A DNA stretch of 6,690 nt from Thermoproteota archaeon (GTDB lineage: Archaea; Thermoproteota; Thermoprotei; Thermoproteales; Thermocladiaceae): NCBI GenBank assembly GCA_013153895.1, contig JAADDN010000147.1, positions 1 to 6,690 of the forward strand, in the 5' to 3' direction. The stretch's first letter is position 1. Each line of letters opens with the position of its first letter. The notes beneath the pieces were generated by a model. That model worked only from the letters and a program-made list of their open reading frames with translations, was not told the origin of the DNA and made no database searches. The position numbers were made by a program, and so were the translations under genes. Below, piece after piece: positions 6,059-6,690 of this stretch.

Positions 6059-6341
6059 AGGTGTAAAAGATAGTAAAAAGATAGAAAAGATAGAAGTAGT
6101 ACATGATAATGATAAGATTATGGAAGAAATAAATAAAAAATTTAAGAATGAGATAGAGAAGGGTTTAATTAAGATAAAATTAATAGATGGAACATTAACA
6201 CCAGGAGAACCAATAACTATAGTACAGATACAGGATGAAGATAGATATTCAGCAGTAATGAAACTTTTAAAGATAATAGACATAATTAAGAAGAATAGCA
6301 TGATAAGAGAATATTATGTAGATGAGAAAGTTAACTCTTGA
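5970..6341 (+). CDS. Divergent MoaE-like protein (molybdopterin synthase large-subunit family)
   Basis: A 123-residue protein with the MoaE order of elements: P12...ENGAVLIYVGVVKG (18-31), matching the family's GAvv-F-G-VR strand; EVVHDND (42-48), matching the LEHY region; IDGTLTPGEPITIVQI (72-87), matching the G-L-pGd-i strand; an R92-started helix; and DIIKKNSMIREYY (104-116), matching D-Y-L-K-...-W-K-E. MoaE converts precursor Z to molybdopterin with MoaD. Here K107 or K108 can stand for the first catalytic lysine (E. coli K119). The second (K126) appears to be R113 or missing, the usual VR is VK, and the C-terminal tail is short, so activity is uncertain. The ATG lies inside the aminotransferase frame (89-nt overlap, +1 frame). 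A TAG at 5958 in this frame leaves little room for an earlier start. No clear Shine-Dalgarno site is present, so coupled translation is likely. Confidence 0.65.
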   Translation: MNIRDLIEKIEPQEIRPENGAVLIYVGVVKGVKDSKKIEKIEVVHDNDKIMEEINKKFKNEIEKGLIKIKLIDGTLTPGEPITIVQIQDEDRYSAVMKLLKIIDIIKKNSMIREYYVDEKVNS

Positions 6342-6660
6342 CTCTATACTTTTCATATATAATTCTTCCAAGAGATATCATAGAGGGATCATAATTATAT
6401 CCTAATAACATTAATATATAATGAATAACATATGCTTTTTCAGAGTCCTCTAGCTTTCTTCCCTTAAACATGTTACTAATAAAGATTTCATCAATTAGAT
6501 GTATTATACCTATCTTCCTTATAATGTCAAGCTCTCCGAGTGATACATAAGGAAAATACTCACATATTATAGGAATCTTCTTAATTAACTCGATAGGTAT
6601 CTTAAGAATTTTACATATTAATTTTCTAGAAAAGAGACAACAAAGTCTTATGATATTCAT
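6331..6660 (-). CDS. Unidentified 109-residue protein encoded within an inverted-repeat unit
   Basis: I do not recognise this protein. It is rich in I, L and K, with no signal peptide, no clear membrane segment and no known motif. It looks mainly helical, with cysteines at 7, 8, 16 and 33. The part from about residue 36 (YFPYVSLGELDIIRKIG to LGRIIYEKY) reads like a real folded domain. The ATG at 6660 follows an in-frame TAA at 6669-6667, and the sequence TTATAT centred about 24 nt upstream fits a leaderless promoter. Residues 77-90 (YVIHYILMLLGYNY) are encoded by one arm of a 42-bp inverted repeat, while the other arm covers the promoter and first four codons. The stop overlaps the converging MoaE-like gene by 11 nt. 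G+C is low, as for its neighbours. Confidence 0.55.
   Translation of the reverse strand: MNIIRLCCLFSRKLICKILKIPIELIKKIPIICEYFPYVSLGELDIIRKIGIIHLIDEIFISNMFKGRKLEDSEKAYVIHYILMLLGYNYDPSMISLGRIIYEKYRVKS
6391..6432 (+). repeat. Inverted repeat arm A (inside the 3' part of the unidentified small gene)
   Basis: Positions 6391-6420 equal the reverse complement of 6661-6690 at every base. Positions 6421-6432 continue the match with one mismatch (6428 against 6653). The arm is codon-aligned with the leftward gene (residues 77-90). On the + strand it carries the same TATA-like sequence and an ATG (6421) as found upstream of that gene's start. Confidence 0.9.
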
Positions 6661-6690
6661 TATATATTAATGTTATTAGGATATAATTAT
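6649..6690 (-). repeat. Inverted repeat arm B (promoter and first codons of the unidentified small gene), running off the window
   Basis: The counterpart of arm A, with a 216-bp spacer. The match is perfect up to the last base of the window, so the arm probably extends beyond it. Read rightward, the arm is open in the frame that gives YDIHYILMLLGYNY, nearly the same 14 residues as arm A gives leftward (V replaced by D). Confidence 0.9.
6681..6688 (-). promoter_or_regulatory. TATA box of the unidentified small gene
   Basis: Read leftward, the sequence is AATTATAT, centred at 6684.5, about 25 nt before the ATG at 6660, so the transcript would be leaderless or nearly so. It lies inside inverted-repeat arm B, so an identical box points rightward from arm A (6393-6400), about 25 nt before the + strand ATG at 6421. 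Confidence 0.5.

Noticed and set aside
1..6690. tRNA, rRNA, CRISPR array or transposase
   Set aside because: I saw no cloverleaf, regularly spaced repeats or transposase motifs on either strand. The one strong repeat is the inverted pair at 6391-6690.

Overview
This window looks like part of a thermophilic crenarchaeal (Thermoproteota) chromosome. The ribosomal proteins are of archaeal type (uL4 and uL23). Arginine is almost always AGA/AGG, and ATA is common for isoleucine. Most first genes of transcription units have a TATA box about 25-30 nt before the start codon and no usable Shine-Dalgarno site, which is the crenarchaeal leaderless pattern. I cannot place it below class level.

Left part (1-3714): the first bases hold the 5' tip of a leftward gene with its own TATA box. 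Next comes a leftward XRE-type HTH regulator (COG1709-like). A single palindromic TATA element at 851-856, exactly equidistant from the two start codons, separates it from a rightward three-gene operon: a long coiled-coil protein (COG1340-like), a DUF373/COG2237 membrane protein, and a Trm-G10/Trm11-like RNA methyltransferase with a short N-terminal part. The last two genes overlap by 32 nt. The regulator is the obvious candidate to control this unit and itself.

Middle part (3717-4816): a compact leftward pair, rpl4-rpl23, converges tail to tail on the methyltransferase gene with 2 nt between the stops. The usual partners rpl3 (upstream) and rpl2 (downstream) are not beside them, so the universal ribosomal cluster is broken on both sides. 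The rpl23 start is set by a strong Shine-Dalgarno sequence overlapping the rpl4 stop.

Right part (4848-6690): composition becomes clearly more AT-rich (15/60 G+C at 5221-5280 against 26/60 at 4141-4200). A second TATA element lies between divergent rpl4 and a HisC-type aminotransferase gene. The aminotransferase frame overlaps a divergent MoaE-like gene by 89 nt. A leftward unknown small gene follows, its stop overlapping the MoaE-like stop.

The most unusual structure is an inverted repeat around this last gene. The block 6391-6432 is repeated in opposite orientation at 6649-6690 with 41 of 42 positions identical, and it runs to the window edge. One arm is the promoter and first codons of the gene; the other arm is codon-aligned coding sequence near its 3' end. 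The geometry is compatible with an invertible cassette, a back-to-back partial duplication, or an assembly fold-back.
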